Shown here: positions 6,212 through 14,637 of the stretch, piece after piece
Layout: every line of letters begins with the position of its first letter
Numbering within the stretch: the stretch's first letter is position 1
Assembly (NCBI RefSeq): GCF_041154455.1
Contig: NZ_AP028665.1
Location: forward strand, 558,001-622,000
DNA: 64,000 nt
Direction: 5' to 3'
Origin: Variovorax sp. V213
GTDB taxonomy: Bacteria; Pseudomonadota; Gammaproteobacteria; Burkholderiales; Burkholderiaceae_C
Notes under the pieces: model-generated
What the model saw: only the letters and a program-made list of their open reading frames with translations
What the model was told of the DNA's origin: nothing
Database searches by the model: none
Translations under genes and position numbers: made by a program

Positions 6212-6775
6212 ATGAAACCCCAAGTTCTTCAGCTCGACATCCAGGGAACGCCGCAGGCCTGGATCTCGCTCGAGCAGGCTGCATCGCACTACGCCACAGG
6301 CGCCGTCGTCTGGGAAGACGGCTCAGGTCCGCTGGCGACGATGCGCGGGGGATTCAATGTGGCGCGAGGCGTGGCGTCGCGACTGGAGATTTCGCCGATC
6401 ATCGCCCTCAAGGGCTGTGCGAAGGTGAACCTGTTCGATCACACGCCAGCCTTCAACCGCCGCAAGCTCTTCGTGCGCGATCGCTTCACCTGCGCCTACT
6501 GCGCGCAGCATTTCCGAGAGCAGGACCTTACGTGCGAGCACATCCTGCCCGAGAGCAGAGGTGGAGGCTGGGACTGGATGAACCTGGTGTCGGCTTGCCG
6601 CGCGTGCAACTCGGAGAAGGCAGACCGCCTGCCCGAGGAAGCCGGCATGAAGCTGATCTACCTGCCGTATGTGCCGAGCCGCTGGGAAGACTTCTTGCTG
6701 GAAGGCCGGAACGTGCGTGCCGACGTGCACGAGTGGCTCGCCAGCCGGCTGCCGAAGGGCTCGAGGCTCAACTGA
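6212..6775 (+). CDS. HNH endonuclease at end of tRNA array
   Basis: This 187-residue protein has a classic zinc-ribbon HNH core near residues 95-135: FTCAYC, then EHILPESRGG (first H), N in WMNLVSACRACN, and a second CxxC. These give the two-cysteine-pair zinc site and the beta-beta-alpha-metal nuclease centre. HNH enzymes nick or cut DNA, and this family is not sequence-assigned. The start is fixed by an excellent ribosome site, AAAGGAGG at 6195-6202, nine bases from the ATG. It lies 74 bases after the last tRNA on the same strand and is followed at once by a strong terminator, so it is probably the distal gene of the array transcript. HNH genes beside tRNA clusters are also common in large phages. 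Confidence 0.88.
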   Translation: MKPQVLQLDIQGTPQAWISLEQAASHYATGAVVWEDGSGPLATMRGGFNVARGVASRLEISPIIALKGCAKVNLFDHTPAFNRRKLFVRDRFTCAYCAQHFREQDLTCEHILPESRGGGWDWMNLVSACRACNSEKADRLPEEAGMKLIYLPYVPSRWEDFLLEGRNVRADVHEWLASRLPKGSRLN

Positions 6776-6806
6776 AAAGGGCGCTCCGTGAGGGGCGCCC
6801 TTTTTT
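6775..6806 (+). terminator. Rho-independent terminator after HNH gene
   Basis: AAAAGGGCGC (6775-6784) pairs perfectly with GCGCCCTTTT (6795-6804) around a 10-base loop and runs into T residues. It overlaps the stop codon of the HNH gene and closes the tRNA-array transcription unit. Confidence 0.88.
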
Positions 6807-6888
6807 GCGTCGGTGCTGTGCGGAACAGGGGCGGGCGTGCTTGCGGAGTTTCTTCGCCACGGCGTTCCGCGAAGCGCGAACACGCCGC

Positions 6889-7146
6889 CTACGGCGGCCC
6901 GATCTGGACGAAGTCGCTGACCGACTCGAAGTTGTCGGCGGCCCATGCGCGCAGCGATTCAAGCGCCTCGGCTTCCGATGGCCCGAACGTCTGGTGGTGC
7001 TCCAGCGGCGTGGAATTGACCTCGTCCGGCGCGCGCGGCGCTCGGCGGTGGGGCATCCAGTACAAGGTCGCGGTGTAGCAGACGAGGTCCTCGGCGACTT
7101 GGACCAGGCCTGTTTGGTGGCCAATCTTCAGTTCATAGTAGGGCAC
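6889..7146 (-). CDS. small hypothetical protein
   Basis: This 85-residue frame starts with GTG at 7144-7146 with AGG about ten bases upstream. The sequence (PYYELKIGHQTGLVQVAEDLVCYTATLYWMP, then EALESLRAWAADNFESVSDFVQI) alternates strand-like and helical parts and looks coding, but I recognise no family. It faces the HNH gene convergently, with 82 bases between them that include the terminator. Its divergent neighbour is the toxin-antitoxin pair. Confidence is limited by size. Confidence 0.5.
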   Translation of the reverse strand: MPYYELKIGHQTGLVQVAEDLVCYTATLYWMPHRRAPRAPDEVNSTPLEHHQTFGPSEAEALESLRAWAADNFESVSDFVQIGPP

Positions 7147-7268
7147 GATGGACCTGCGTCGGTGGTTGAAATGTTAACTTTCGACTGTACGCGAGTAACC
7201 CCGTCAGAGGTCGGCCAGTGGCGGAAATGAGGCATTCGGGACTTCCCCAACCGGGTGAATGTGAGCAG

Positions 7269-7300
7269 GGTTGCAGAATGCCTCTGGTGGTTGCAAAATG
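7269..7300 (+). promoter_or_regulatory. candidate operator/promoter of toxin-antitoxin operon
   Basis: Two direct copies of GGTTGCARAATG lie at 7269-7280 and 7289-7300, exactly 20 bases (two helical turns) apart, 21 bases before the antitoxin start. They overlap a weak promoter, TTGCAG (7271-7276) with 17 bases to CAAAAT (7294-7299). Repeated sites over the promoter are what an autoregulating antitoxin would use. Binding is inferred. Confidence 0.45.
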
Positions 7301-7320
7301 GAACCTCTAAGGATTCTCGT

Positions 7321-7677
7321 ATGAGCCAGGCCGTCAAGATTTCGGATATTGAAATGAAGGCGCTGCGAGACGCAGCGCGATTGAACAGCCGGTCGATCTC
7401 CGGCCAAGCCGAGCATTGGCTTCGCATCGGGCGGGCCATGGAACGCGATCCGGAGGTCGGTTATTCCCGGGTCGAGCTGGCCCTGCGCGGCCTCGAGCCG
7501 CTGTCGCTCGATGCGCTCGCCGAAGCCGAACAGGACGACTTCATCCAGGCCCTGGCCGACGCACCCGCTACTGCCGCTGAAGAAGACTTCTGGCGGGACC
7601 GCCGGCGCCGCGGCGTGGGTGTCGGGCTCGATGAGAAGGATCGATTGGTGTACGGCACACCCGCGGTGAAGCGTTGA
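7321..7677 (+). CDS. ParD-like antitoxin
   Basis: This 118-residue protein starts SQAVKISDIEMKALRDAARLNSRSISGQAEHWLRIGRAMERDP. That is the ParD-like family pattern: a short strand plus two helices of a ribbon-helix-helix-type fold that binds operator DNA, then a flexible acidic tail that would cover the toxin. AAGGA lies eight bases upstream of the ATG. The gene ends seven bases before the zeta-type kinase gene, making a classic antitoxin-first operon. It probably represses its own promoter through the two repeats just upstream. Pairing of ParD-like antitoxin with a zeta-like toxin is the less common combination, since zeta toxins are classically paired with epsilon. Confidence 0.78.
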   Translation: MSQAVKISDIEMKALRDAARLNSRSISGQAEHWLRIGRAMERDPEVGYSRVELALRGLEPLSLDALAEAEQDDFIQALADAPATAAEEDFWRDRRRRGVGVGLDEKDRLVYGTPAVKR

Positions 7678-7684
7678 GCGCCGC

Positions 7685-8278
7685 GTGAGCCGCCCGACGA
7701 TGATCATGCTTGCCGGGCCGAATGGCGCCGGCAAGTCGACCTTCTATGAAATCGTCATACGTCCGCGAATCAAGGCGCTGTTCATCAATGCCGATCTGAT
7801 CCAGCGCGAGGAACTCGGCGATCCGTCGATGGCCGCGGCCTACCGGGCGGCCGCCATCGCGGAGAGCCGCCGCAGGCAGGCGCTGGAGAAGGGCATCAGC
7901 TTCGTCTCCGAATCCACGTTCTCTCACGAGTCGAAGCTGGCGCTGATCCGCGATGCCCAGGCCGCGGGGTTTCGGGTCGTGGTCTATCACATCAACGTGC
8001 GCCGCGTGGAGCTTTCGGTCAGCCGGGTTGGGCAACGGGTGGAAGAGGGCGGACACGACGTGCCCGAAGACAAGATCAGGGAGCGGTTCGAGCGCAACCA
8101 GCCGCTGATCCGCGAAGCCGTGCTGCTGGCCGACCATGCTTTCGTGTACGACAACTCCGGGCTCAACATGCCGGCGCGGCGCCTCATCGCCTTCACCAAG
8201 GGCCAGCTGATCGCCGCCTCTGAAGACCTGCCGGATTGGGCCAGGGCGCTCTATGGCCCGGAGCTCCGGCTGGCTTGA
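7685..8278 (+). CDS. zeta-type toxin (P-loop kinase)
   Basis: This 197-residue protein starts with GTG. It has a Walker A loop, GPNGAGKST, at residues 11-19, followed by ADLI near 38-41 and SFVSESTFS near 75-83, the layout of zeta toxins. Zeta toxins phosphorylate UDP-N-acetylglucosamine and block peptidoglycan synthesis. Family members annotated as AAA or zeta-toxin proteins also occur as general P-loop kinases, so toxicity is inferred from the linked ParD-like antitoxin. The C-terminal part (LADHAFVYDNSGL) matches the family. Length is shorter than plasmid zeta (about 287) but usual for chromosomal PezT-like short forms. Confidence 0.8.
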   Translation: MSRPTMIMLAGPNGAGKSTFYEIVIRPRIKALFINADLIQREELGDPSMAAAYRAAAIAESRRRQALEKGISFVSESTFSHESKLALIRDAQAAGFRVVVYHINVRRVELSVSRVGQRVEEGGHDVPEDKIRERFERNQPLIREAVLLADHAFVYDNSGLNMPARRLIAFTKGQLIAASEDLPDWARALYGPELRLA

Positions 8279-8393
8279 GGCGACCTTCGCGTGCGCCCTC
8301 GGCCTACGCGGATCTTCGTTGCCGGCTGCGCAGGTTTGGCAAGAAGGTAGCCGAAGCTCGCAACACTCCAACCGCCCGACGAAAGGTCTTCCC

Positions 8394-8678
8394 ATGAGCG
8401 CCAACGAGCCATCTCTCTCCGGACCCATTGCCGATGAACTGACGCCGCTGGAAATTTCCAAGGCGATGCTCGAGAGCGAAGAAGATCCGAACACCGCGCG
8501 GCCGCTCACGCCGCTGGGGCAGGCCGCTTCGGGCCTGGCGCCAAGACGCGCCCGCTCGTCATGGGCGCTTGCCCTGCGCAGCCCTGCGACCGCGTGGTGC
8601 GCCATCGCGGGGGTCGGCCTGATCGCGGCGTTGGTCTATGTGGCGCGAGAGCCTCGCCGGTCCCGGCGGGCGGGTTGA
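8394..8678 (+). CDS. small single-pass membrane protein
   Basis: This 94-residue protein has an acidic N-terminal half (ELTPLEISKAMLESEED) and one hydrophobic segment near residues 66-86 (TAWCAIAGVGLIAALVYVA). A basic tail follows, which suggests the N-terminus faces the periplasm if the positive-inside rule holds. The ATG has a weak ribosome site (GAAAGG). No family is recognised. The 115 bases between the toxin gene and this one contain no other clear feature. Confidence 0.5.
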   Translation: MSANEPSLSGPIADELTPLEISKAMLESEEDPNTARPLTPLGQAASGLAPRRARSSWALALRSPATAWCAIAGVGLIAALVYVAREPRRSRRAG

Positions 8679-8796
8679 CCGGCCTGGGGTAGCTCTCATT
8701 CTTGCTCGCTGGTCTCTTCAGGTGCATATTCCCCGATTCGGTTGCGGGGCCGGCGGCCGAAAGTCTCCCCATGCATCGGCCGCGCGGGAGAAAGCC

Positions 8797-9192
8797 ATGC
8801 GCAAGACCATCGTCCAAACCGCGGAGGCCCCTTCCGCCGTCGGTCCGTACTCGCAGGGTGTGCTTCTCGACGGGTGGCTCTGGACGTCGGGCCAGGTGGC
8901 GCTCGATCCGGCGACCGGCGGGCTCGCGGGTGCGGATGCGGCCGCACAGGCCGACCGCGCGCTCAAGAACATCGAAGCGATTCTGCGGGCGGGAGGCTCG
9001 GGCCTCGACCGGGTGGTTCGCGCGACGGTCTACCTGACGAACATGGACGATTTCGCGTCCGTGAACTCGGTCTATGCGCGCTACTTTCCCAGCGCATTTC
9101 CCGCGCGGGCGTGCGTCGAGGTGTCACGCCTGCCCCTGGGGGCATTGGTGGAGATCGACGTGATTGCCAGGGCGACCGGTTCGCCTGAATGA
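8797..9192 (+). CDS. RidA family enamine/imine deaminase
   Basis: This 131-residue protein has the YjgF/YER057c/UK114 signature: APSAVGPYSQGVLLDGWLWTSGQ near the start and RVVRATVYLTNMDDFASVNSVYARYF in the middle. The conserved arginine that binds the substrate carboxylate lies in PARACVEVSRLPLGALVEIDVIA. RidA trimers hydrolyse reactive 2-aminoacrylate and related enamines from PLP enzymes in the cytosol. The ATG follows a purine-rich GGGAGAAAG. It is a single-gene unit. Confidence 0.9.
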   Translation: MRKTIVQTAEAPSAVGPYSQGVLLDGWLWTSGQVALDPATGGLAGADAAAQADRALKNIEAILRAGGSGLDRVVRATVYLTNMDDFASVNSVYARYFPSAFPARACVEVSRLPLGALVEIDVIARATGSPE

Positions 9193-9247
9193 AAAGCCGC
9201 AACAGGCCCCTTTTCCTCCTTGGCGGGCGGTCGAGGGGCTGGGGCGA

Positions 9248-9619
9248 TCAGTCCCTGTCTTCGCGATAGTGGCGATAGTGCTCGCGGCGTTCCCACTCGC
9301 GGCGGCGCCATTCGCGGCGCTCCGCGCGACGTTCTTCCCAGCTCGGCCCCGGCTCGTAATAGACCGGTGCCGGTGCAACGTATGCAGGCGGCTGGTAGCG
9401 CACTGGCGGGGCTGGCTGGTAGTAGACGGGGGCCGGCGGCGAATACACGGGCGCGGGTTCATAGTAGACCGGCGCCGGCTCGCTGCTCACCACCACGCCC
9501 GGCACGGATACGCCAACCGACCAGCTCGTGCCGGCGCTGGCCGAGGCCACCGCGAAAAGAGCGCCGGCGGCCAACGCGCCAGAGAGGGCCAGCTTGAGGC
9601 CAGTTCGAGTCAAAATCAT
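9248..9619 (-). CDS. exported Pro/Tyr-rich repeat protein
   Basis: This 123-residue protein starts with a signal peptide (residues 1-29, ending ASASAG). It is followed by about seven imperfect copies of a PAPVYYEP-type motif (residues 45-90) and a strongly charged tail rich in Arg, Glu and Trp (ERREWRRREWERREHYRHYRED). The start has AGGAG seven bases upstream. Such proteins are common in Comamonadaceae and are thought to lie in the periplasm or outer envelope. No enzymatic domain is present. Confidence 0.72.
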   Translation of the reverse strand: MILTRTGLKLALSGALAAGALFAVASASAGTSWSVGVSVPGVVVSSEPAPVYYEPAPVYSPPAPVYYQPAPPVRYQPPAYVAPAPVYYEPGPSWEERRAERREWRRREWERREHYRHYREDRD

Positions 9620-9745
9620 CGCATCTCCTGAAGATCTGGGAACAGTCCCGATGTACTTCCAACGCCTGGCCTCGCCGGGTCGCGCACATCGCAACGGTGA
9701 AGAAGGTTCCAAGATGTCACGAGAAACAGGGCATCCGGGCTGCGG

Positions 9746-10156
9746 ATGACCGATCATGCGTCCAGCAGGGAAGCAAAAGAAATGGCAGCCCAACGTCCGG
9801 CGACCATCGACGAATACATCCGCGCGGCGCCGCGCGAGGGCCAGCCGCACCTGCGCCGGCTGTACGCGCTGCTCAAGGGCATTGCGCCCGAAGCCCAGGA
9901 GGCGATCAAGTGGGGCACCCCGTTCTTCGTGGAGCCGCGCTTCCTGTTCGCTTTTTCCGCGCACAAGGCACACCTCAACTTCACGCCCACAGCGGCGGGG
10001 CTGGAGCCTTTCGGCAAGGAACTGGAAGCGCACAAGACCACGAAGGGCATGCTTCAGGTTCCCTATGACCAGCCGCTGCCCGAAGATCTCATTCGCAAGA
10101 TTGCCGAGCACCGGGTGCGGGCGCTGCGTGCGCGCGAAGACGACGCCTTCTGGTGA
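9746..10156 (+). CDS. DUF1801 family protein
   Basis: This 136-residue protein shows the DUF1801 (YdhG-like) pattern: TIDEYIRAAPREGQPHLRRLYALLKGIAPEAQEAIKWGTPFF, followed by alternating strands that include a hydrophobic FLFAFSAHKAHLNF core. The fold resembles frataxin-like iron chaperones, but the biochemical role is unknown. The first likely start is used; a second ATG at 9782 is possible. It converges on a second DUF1801 gene 24 bases away. Confidence 0.75.
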   Translation: MTDHASSREAKEMAAQRPATIDEYIRAAPREGQPHLRRLYALLKGIAPEAQEAIKWGTPFFVEPRFLFAFSAHKAHLNFTPTAAGLEPFGKELEAHKTTKGMLQVPYDQPLPEDLIRKIAEHRVRALRAREDDAFW

Positions 10157-10180
10157 CGCCACTGCGGCGGCAGCGCCTCC

Positions 10181-10603
10181 TCAGGACCTCGACTTCTTCG
10201 CAGATTTGGTGGACTTGGCCGCACTGTTGAGCGCGATCGCCTCGCGCACGAGCGCCTTGAAGGCGGACTCGTCGATTTTTTCGCCTTCATGGATGTCGAT
10301 GGCGCGGCGCATGTTTCCGTCGAGGCTCGAATTGAAGAGACGGGCGGGGTCTTCCAGGGACGCGCCCTTGGCGAAGGTCAGCTTCACCTTGTCCTTGTAG
10401 GATTCGCCGGTACAGATGATGCCGTCGTGCGACCAGACCGGCGTGCCCATCCACTTCCATTCCTCGACGACTTCAGGGTCTGCGTCCTTGATGAGCTTGC
10501 GCATCCTGCCGAGGGTTTCGCCGCGCCAGCCGCCAAGATCGGCAATTCTTTGAGAGATGAGCTCCGATGCCGGCTGGCTTGGGCTCGCATCCGTTTTTTT
10601 CAT
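10181..10603 (-). CDS. DUF1801 family protein
   Basis: This is a 140-residue protein starting MKKTDASPSQPASEL. The frame is open further upstream, but the proposed start fits the family. LGRMRKLIKDADPEVVEEWKWMGTPVWSHDGIICTGESYKDKVKLTF is the DUF1801 core. It ends in a Lys/Ser-rich tail (AAKSTKSAKKSRS) that could bind nucleic acid. It diverges from the SbcD-like gene, leaving an 85-base promoter region between them. Presence of two convergent DUF1801 genes suggests an old duplication that has diverged strongly. Confidence 0.72.
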   Translation of the reverse strand: MKKTDASPSQPASELISQRIADLGGWRGETLGRMRKLIKDADPEVVEEWKWMGTPVWSHDGIICTGESYKDKVKLTFAKGASLEDPARLFNSSLDGNMRRAIDIHEGEKIDESAFKALVREAIALNSAAKSTKSAKKSRS

Positions 10604-10688
10604 GTTCTGATCCTGGAAGTTCTGCGGCCCAATTTCGACGTTGAAGATCCGCTGGCCGTCCGAATCTGCGGAATTTAACCGACCCCAC

Positions 10689-11840
10689 ATGACACGCTTT
10701 CTTCATTCCGCCGACTGGCAGATCGGCCGCCAGTTCGCAAGCTTCGATCCCGAGCATGCGCCGATCCTGGCCGAGGCGCGCATCACGGTGGTCGAGCGCC
10801 TCGCCGCGCTGGCCACCGAGCACCGGGTGGACGCCGTACTCGTCGCTGGCGACGTCTTCGACGTGCAGACCGTTTCGGAGCGCACGCTGCGGAGGCTCTT
10901 CAATGCGCTGTCGGGCTACGCGGGGCCCTGGCTCATGATTCCCGGCAACCACGACGCCGCCCTTGCCGAAAGCGTGTGGACGCGCGCGCAGCGGCTGGGC
11001 CTGGTGCCGCCGAACGTCCATGCGCTGCTGGTGCCCGAAGTACGCATGTTCCAGGCGCAGGGCTTTGCCGTGCTGCCCGCGCCGCTCGCGCAGCGCCACA
11101 CCTACAACGACCTCACGGCGTGGTTCGACGCGGCCGAAACGCCCGCGGGCATGCTGCGCATCGGCCTGGCGCACGGCAGCGTGCAGGGCCTGCTCGCGGA
11201 GGACATCGACTCGGCGAACCCTATCGCGCCCGACCGTGCATCGACCGCGCGGCTCGACTACCTTGCGCTCGGCGACTGGCACGGCTGCAAACGCATCGAT
11301 GCGCGCACCTGGTACGCCGGCACGCCGGAGCCGGACCGCTTCAAGGACAACGGATCGGGCCAGGCGCTGCTGGTGGACATCGCCGCACCGGGCGCCGAGC
11401 CGCAGGTGACCCCCCTTGCAGTCGCCCGCTTCCGATGGCGATCGATCGACGCGGCGCTGCAGGTTGCCAGCGATGGCTACGCGTTGATCGCCCGGCTGGA
11501 CCCACTGGATTCGCACGACGTGGCCGCCCTGCGCGTGCAGGGCCAGGTCGACGTCGCAGGACTGCAGTGCCTGCAGGCGGCCATCGGGCGTGCGGAGGCG
11601 CGGGCCCGCCATCTGCAAGTCGATCTGTCGGCGCTGCGGCTCGTGCCCACCGACGAAGACATTGCCGGCCTGCAGGCCGATGGCTACCTGGGCGAGGTGG
11701 TGCAGGAACTGCGCGACGCGCAGGCCGGCCCCGATTCGCCCGAGGCGCGGATGGCCCAGGACGCACTGGCGCTGCTGGCGGCCGAATTGGCGCAGCGCTC
11801 ACCGGCCGCATCCGCCGTGGCCTCCAAGGAGGGCGCCTAA
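10689..11840 (+). CDS. SbcD/YhaO-like DNA repair metallophosphoesterase
   Basis: This is a 383-residue calcineurin-type phosphoesterase with all main metal motifs: HSADWQIG (residues 6-13), VAGDVFD (near 55), PGNHD (near 86), LAHG (near 160) and GDWHG (near 196). SbcD/Mre11 enzymes are Mn-dependent nucleases that trim hairpins and protein-blocked double-strand ends when bound to an SMC-like ATPase. That partner is the next gene, three bases downstream, so the two form one operon. The size and partner resemble YhaO of the YhaO-YhaN pair. Confidence 0.88.
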   Translation: MTRFLHSADWQIGRQFASFDPEHAPILAEARITVVERLAALATEHRVDAVLVAGDVFDVQTVSERTLRRLFNALSGYAGPWLMIPGNHDAALAESVWTRAQRLGLVPPNVHALLVPEVRMFQAQGFAVLPAPLAQRHTYNDLTAWFDAAETPAGMLRIGLAHGSVQGLLAEDIDSANPIAPDRASTARLDYLALGDWHGCKRIDARTWYAGTPEPDRFKDNGSGQALLVDIAAPGAEPQVTPLAVARFRWRSIDAALQVASDGYALIARLDPLDSHDVAALRVQGQVDVAGLQCLQAAIGRAEARARHLQVDLSALRLVPTDEDIAGLQADGYLGEVVQELRDAQAGPDSPEARMAQDALALLAAELAQRSPAASAVASKEGA

Positions 11841-11843
11841 GCC

Positions 11844-14504
11844 ATGAAGCTGCAGATCACCCGCCTGCGCGTCGAGCAGCTGCGGCGCTTTCGCGCACCG
11901 CTCGAACTGGGTGGCTTCGAGCCCGGGCTCAACATCCTGGCCGCGGCCAACGAGGCCGGCAAGAGCACGCTGGTGCGCGCCATCCGCGCGGCCTTCTTCG
12001 AACGCCACCGCTCCACGGCCGTGGAAGACCTGCGGCCCTGGGGCGAGGGCAGCGGCGCGGCACCGCTGGTCGAACTCGATTTTCTGATCGACGGGCAGGG
12101 CCACCGGCTCGTCAAGAGCTTTCTCGGCAAGAAGCGCTGCACCCTTGCGGCCGGTGCGCGCTCCTTCGACGGCACCGACGCCGAGGACCACCTGGCCCAG
12201 CTGTTCGGCTTCTCGTTCGCCGGCAAGGGCGCGAGCAAGCCGGAGAACTGGGGCATCCCGGGCTTGCTGTGGGTGGAGCAGGGGCGCGGCCACGAGCTGG
12301 ACGTCAGCCATGCGCGCGATCATCTGCATGACGCCCTTCGCGACCCGGGCGGCGATTCGGCCGCGGCACTGGCGGCGAGCGGCGGCGACGCGATTCTCGA
12401 CAGCCTGCGCGCGCAGCGCGACGAACTCCTGACCTCGACCGGTAAGCCACGCGCCGCCTATGCCGAGGCCATAGCGCACATGGCCGCGCTGGAGGCGGAG
12501 CTCGGCGCCATCGATGCGCAAGTCGCCGCCTACCGCCAGCAGGTGGACCAGCTCGCGCAGATGCGCCAGCAGCACCAGGCCGACGAGATGGCCAGGCCCT
12601 GGGAAGCACTGCGCGAGCAGTTGTTGGCGGCCCAGCACCGCAACGATGCGCTGCAGGCGGGCCAGGAGCAGCTGCGCAACGACCGCGCGCGCCTGCGCCA
12701 GCTGCAGGAAACCCGGGAGCTGCTCGCGAAGGAACTGGCCGGCCTCGCGCAGCAGCAGACCGAAGCGCAAACGCGCGAGCGTGCCTGCGAAGAGACGGCG
12801 AAGCAGCTGCAGGACGGCGACGCCGCCGTGGCCCACGCGCGCCAGTACGCGGTTGAAGCCCAGCGCCGGGTCGACAGCGCCCGCGACGGCTGGCGCGCGG
12901 CGAGCCAGGAGGCCCAGCGCCGCCATCTGCAGCTGCTGCTGCAGCAGGCGCAGGCCGATGCAGCACGCAGTGCCGAAAGCCTGGCGCGCGCGGAGGAAGC
13001 CCATGCGCGACTGGCGGGCCTGCAAGCAACCGCTGCGGCGGCGCCGAAGATCCGCTTTGCCGACGTCGAGCAGTTGCAAAAGCTCGAGCGTGCAGAGCAC
13101 GATGCCGATCTGCGCCGGCAGGCCGTGGCCACGCGGCTGCAGTTCGTGCTGCCGGAAGGCCAGGCCCTGGAACTGCAAGCGCGCAACGAGATGCACGACC
13201 TGCGCGGGCAGGGCGAACGGCTCATCGATGCGCCCGCCACGCTGCACCTGCCGGGCGGCGGCCGGCTGGTCATCACGCCGGGCGGCGACGACCTCGTGGC
13301 GCTCGCGCGTGCGCACGCCGATGCGCGCGACGCCATGCGCGCGGCGCTGCAGGCCGCTGGCGTGGACGACATCGCGCAGGCCCGATCGCGCCTCGGCGCC
13401 TCGGCCGATCTCGATGCGCAGATCAAGCTCGCGCAGCAGGCCCTGGGCATCGTCGCACCACGCGGATTGGAAGCGCTGCGCGGCGAGCTTGCGCAAGCCC
13501 AATCGCGCATCGCCACCGCGCGGGCGGCTTTCGAACGCCTGCCCGCGGCAACGGCCGGACTCGCCCTGTCGATCGAGGAAGCCGAGGCCGCACAGCAAGC
13601 CGCCGTGGCGGCCGAGCAGGCGGCCCAGAAGACGCTCGCTGAAGCGCAGCGTCGGCAATCCGCGGCGCAAGAGGCTAGCGCATCGGCCCGGCGCGAACTC
13701 GCGGCAGCGCAGGCGGCGCTCGCGGACCCGGGCCGGCAGCAGCGCCATGCCCAGGCCAGCCAGCAATGGCTGGCCGCGGGCGCCGAGGCCGAGGCGCTGA
13801 ACGATCGCATCGACCAGACGAACGCCGACGTACAGGCCGCGCGGCCCGACATCGTGCTGCAGGACATCGACCGGCTGCAGCGCAGCATCGAGCAGGTCAC
13901 GCGCGGCCATCAGCAGCGCCGCGACCAGTTGCTGCTGCTCGAAAACACGCTGCAGCTGTCCGGCGCGCAGGGCCTGGAGGAGCAGCGGGAGGCCGTGGCC
14001 GGACAGCTCGTGCAGGCACGGCGCCGGCACGCCGAGTTGCAGCGCCGCGCCGATGCGCTCGCGCTGCTGTGCCACAAGCTCGAGCAAAAGCGCCAGGCCA
14101 CGCTGACCCGGCTGCAGGCGCCCCTGCAAACGCGCATGCAGCACTACCTGCCTCTGCTGATGCCCGGCGCGACCGTGCAGATGGACGCGGGGCTCGCGCC
14201 CGCCATGCTGACGCGCCTCGGCGCCGGTGGCGCTGCGGAAAGCGGCCAGTTGCACGAGTTAAGCTTCGGCGCGCGCGAGCAACTGCGGCTCATCAGCCGC
14301 TTCGCCTATGCCGACCTGCTGCAGGAGGCGGGCCGTCCGACGCTGCTGATCCTCGACGACGCGCTGGTCCACAGCGACGCTCCCCGGCTGGCGCAGATGA
14401 AGCGCGCGCTGTTCGATGCCGCGCAGCGGCACCAGGTGCTCCTGTTCACCTGCCATCCGGAGCACTGGCGCGACATGGGGGTCGCACTGCGGCCGCTGGC
14501 CTGA
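11844..14504 (+). CDS. SbcC/YhaN-like SMC-type ATPase
   Basis: This 886-residue protein has the split ATPase plan of Rad50/SbcC. Walker A is ANEAGKST near residues 33-40. A long Ala/Gln/Arg-rich coiled coil fills the middle (about 200-760). The signature SFGAREQLRL and Walker B LLILDDALVHSD lie near residues 810-850. A hydrophobic interruption around 430-500 takes the place of a zinc hook; I see no CxxC hook motif, as in YhaN. It would clamp DNA and control its nuclease partner. Two Ku genes follow, which puts it in an end-repair neighbourhood. Confidence 0.86.
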   Translation: MKLQITRLRVEQLRRFRAPLELGGFEPGLNILAAANEAGKSTLVRAIRAAFFERHRSTAVEDLRPWGEGSGAAPLVELDFLIDGQGHRLVKSFLGKKRCTLAAGARSFDGTDAEDHLAQLFGFSFAGKGASKPENWGIPGLLWVEQGRGHELDVSHARDHLHDALRDPGGDSAAALAASGGDAILDSLRAQRDELLTSTGKPRAAYAEAIAHMAALEAELGAIDAQVAAYRQQVDQLAQMRQQHQADEMARPWEALREQLLAAQHRNDALQAGQEQLRNDRARLRQLQETRELLAKELAGLAQQQTEAQTRERACEETAKQLQDGDAAVAHARQYAVEAQRRVDSARDGWRAASQEAQRRHLQLLLQQAQADAARSAESLARAEEAHARLAGLQATAAAAPKIRFADVEQLQKLERAEHDADLRRQAVATRLQFVLPEGQALELQARNEMHDLRGQGERLIDAPATLHLPGGGRLVITPGGDDLVALARAHADARDAMRAALQAAGVDDIAQARSRLGASADLDAQIKLAQQALGIVAPRGLEALRGELAQAQSRIATARAAFERLPAATAGLALSIEEAEAAQQAAVAAEQAAQKTLAEAQRRQSAAQEASASARRELAAAQAALADPGRQQRHAQASQQWLAAGAEAEALNDRIDQTNADVQAARPDIVLQDIDRLQRSIEQVTRGHQQRRDQLLLLENTLQLSGAQGLEEQREAVAGQLVQARRRHAELQRRADALALLCHKLEQKRQATLTRLQAPLQTRMQHYLPLLMPGATVQMDAGLAPAMLTRLGAGGAAESGQLHELSFGAREQLRLISRFAYADLLQEAGRPTLLILDDALVHSDAPRLAQMKRALFDAAQRHQVLLFTCHPEHWRDMGVALRPLA

Positions 14505-14637
14505 CGGGGCTTGACAGGCGCTGCCAGTGCGGCGCCCGGCGCGTTTCACGCGCGGCCGACACATAACCGGCGAAGCGCGCCTCTTTTCGCGAGCGCCAAA
14601 AAGTGGCATGTTGTTCCCTCGTTCCGAGGAGCTCCAG

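Noticed and set aside
14511..14560. Perfect TTGACA at 14511-14516 upstream of the first Ku gene
   Set aside because: No acceptable -10 hexamer lies 15-19 bases downstream; the next AT-rich patch is too far.
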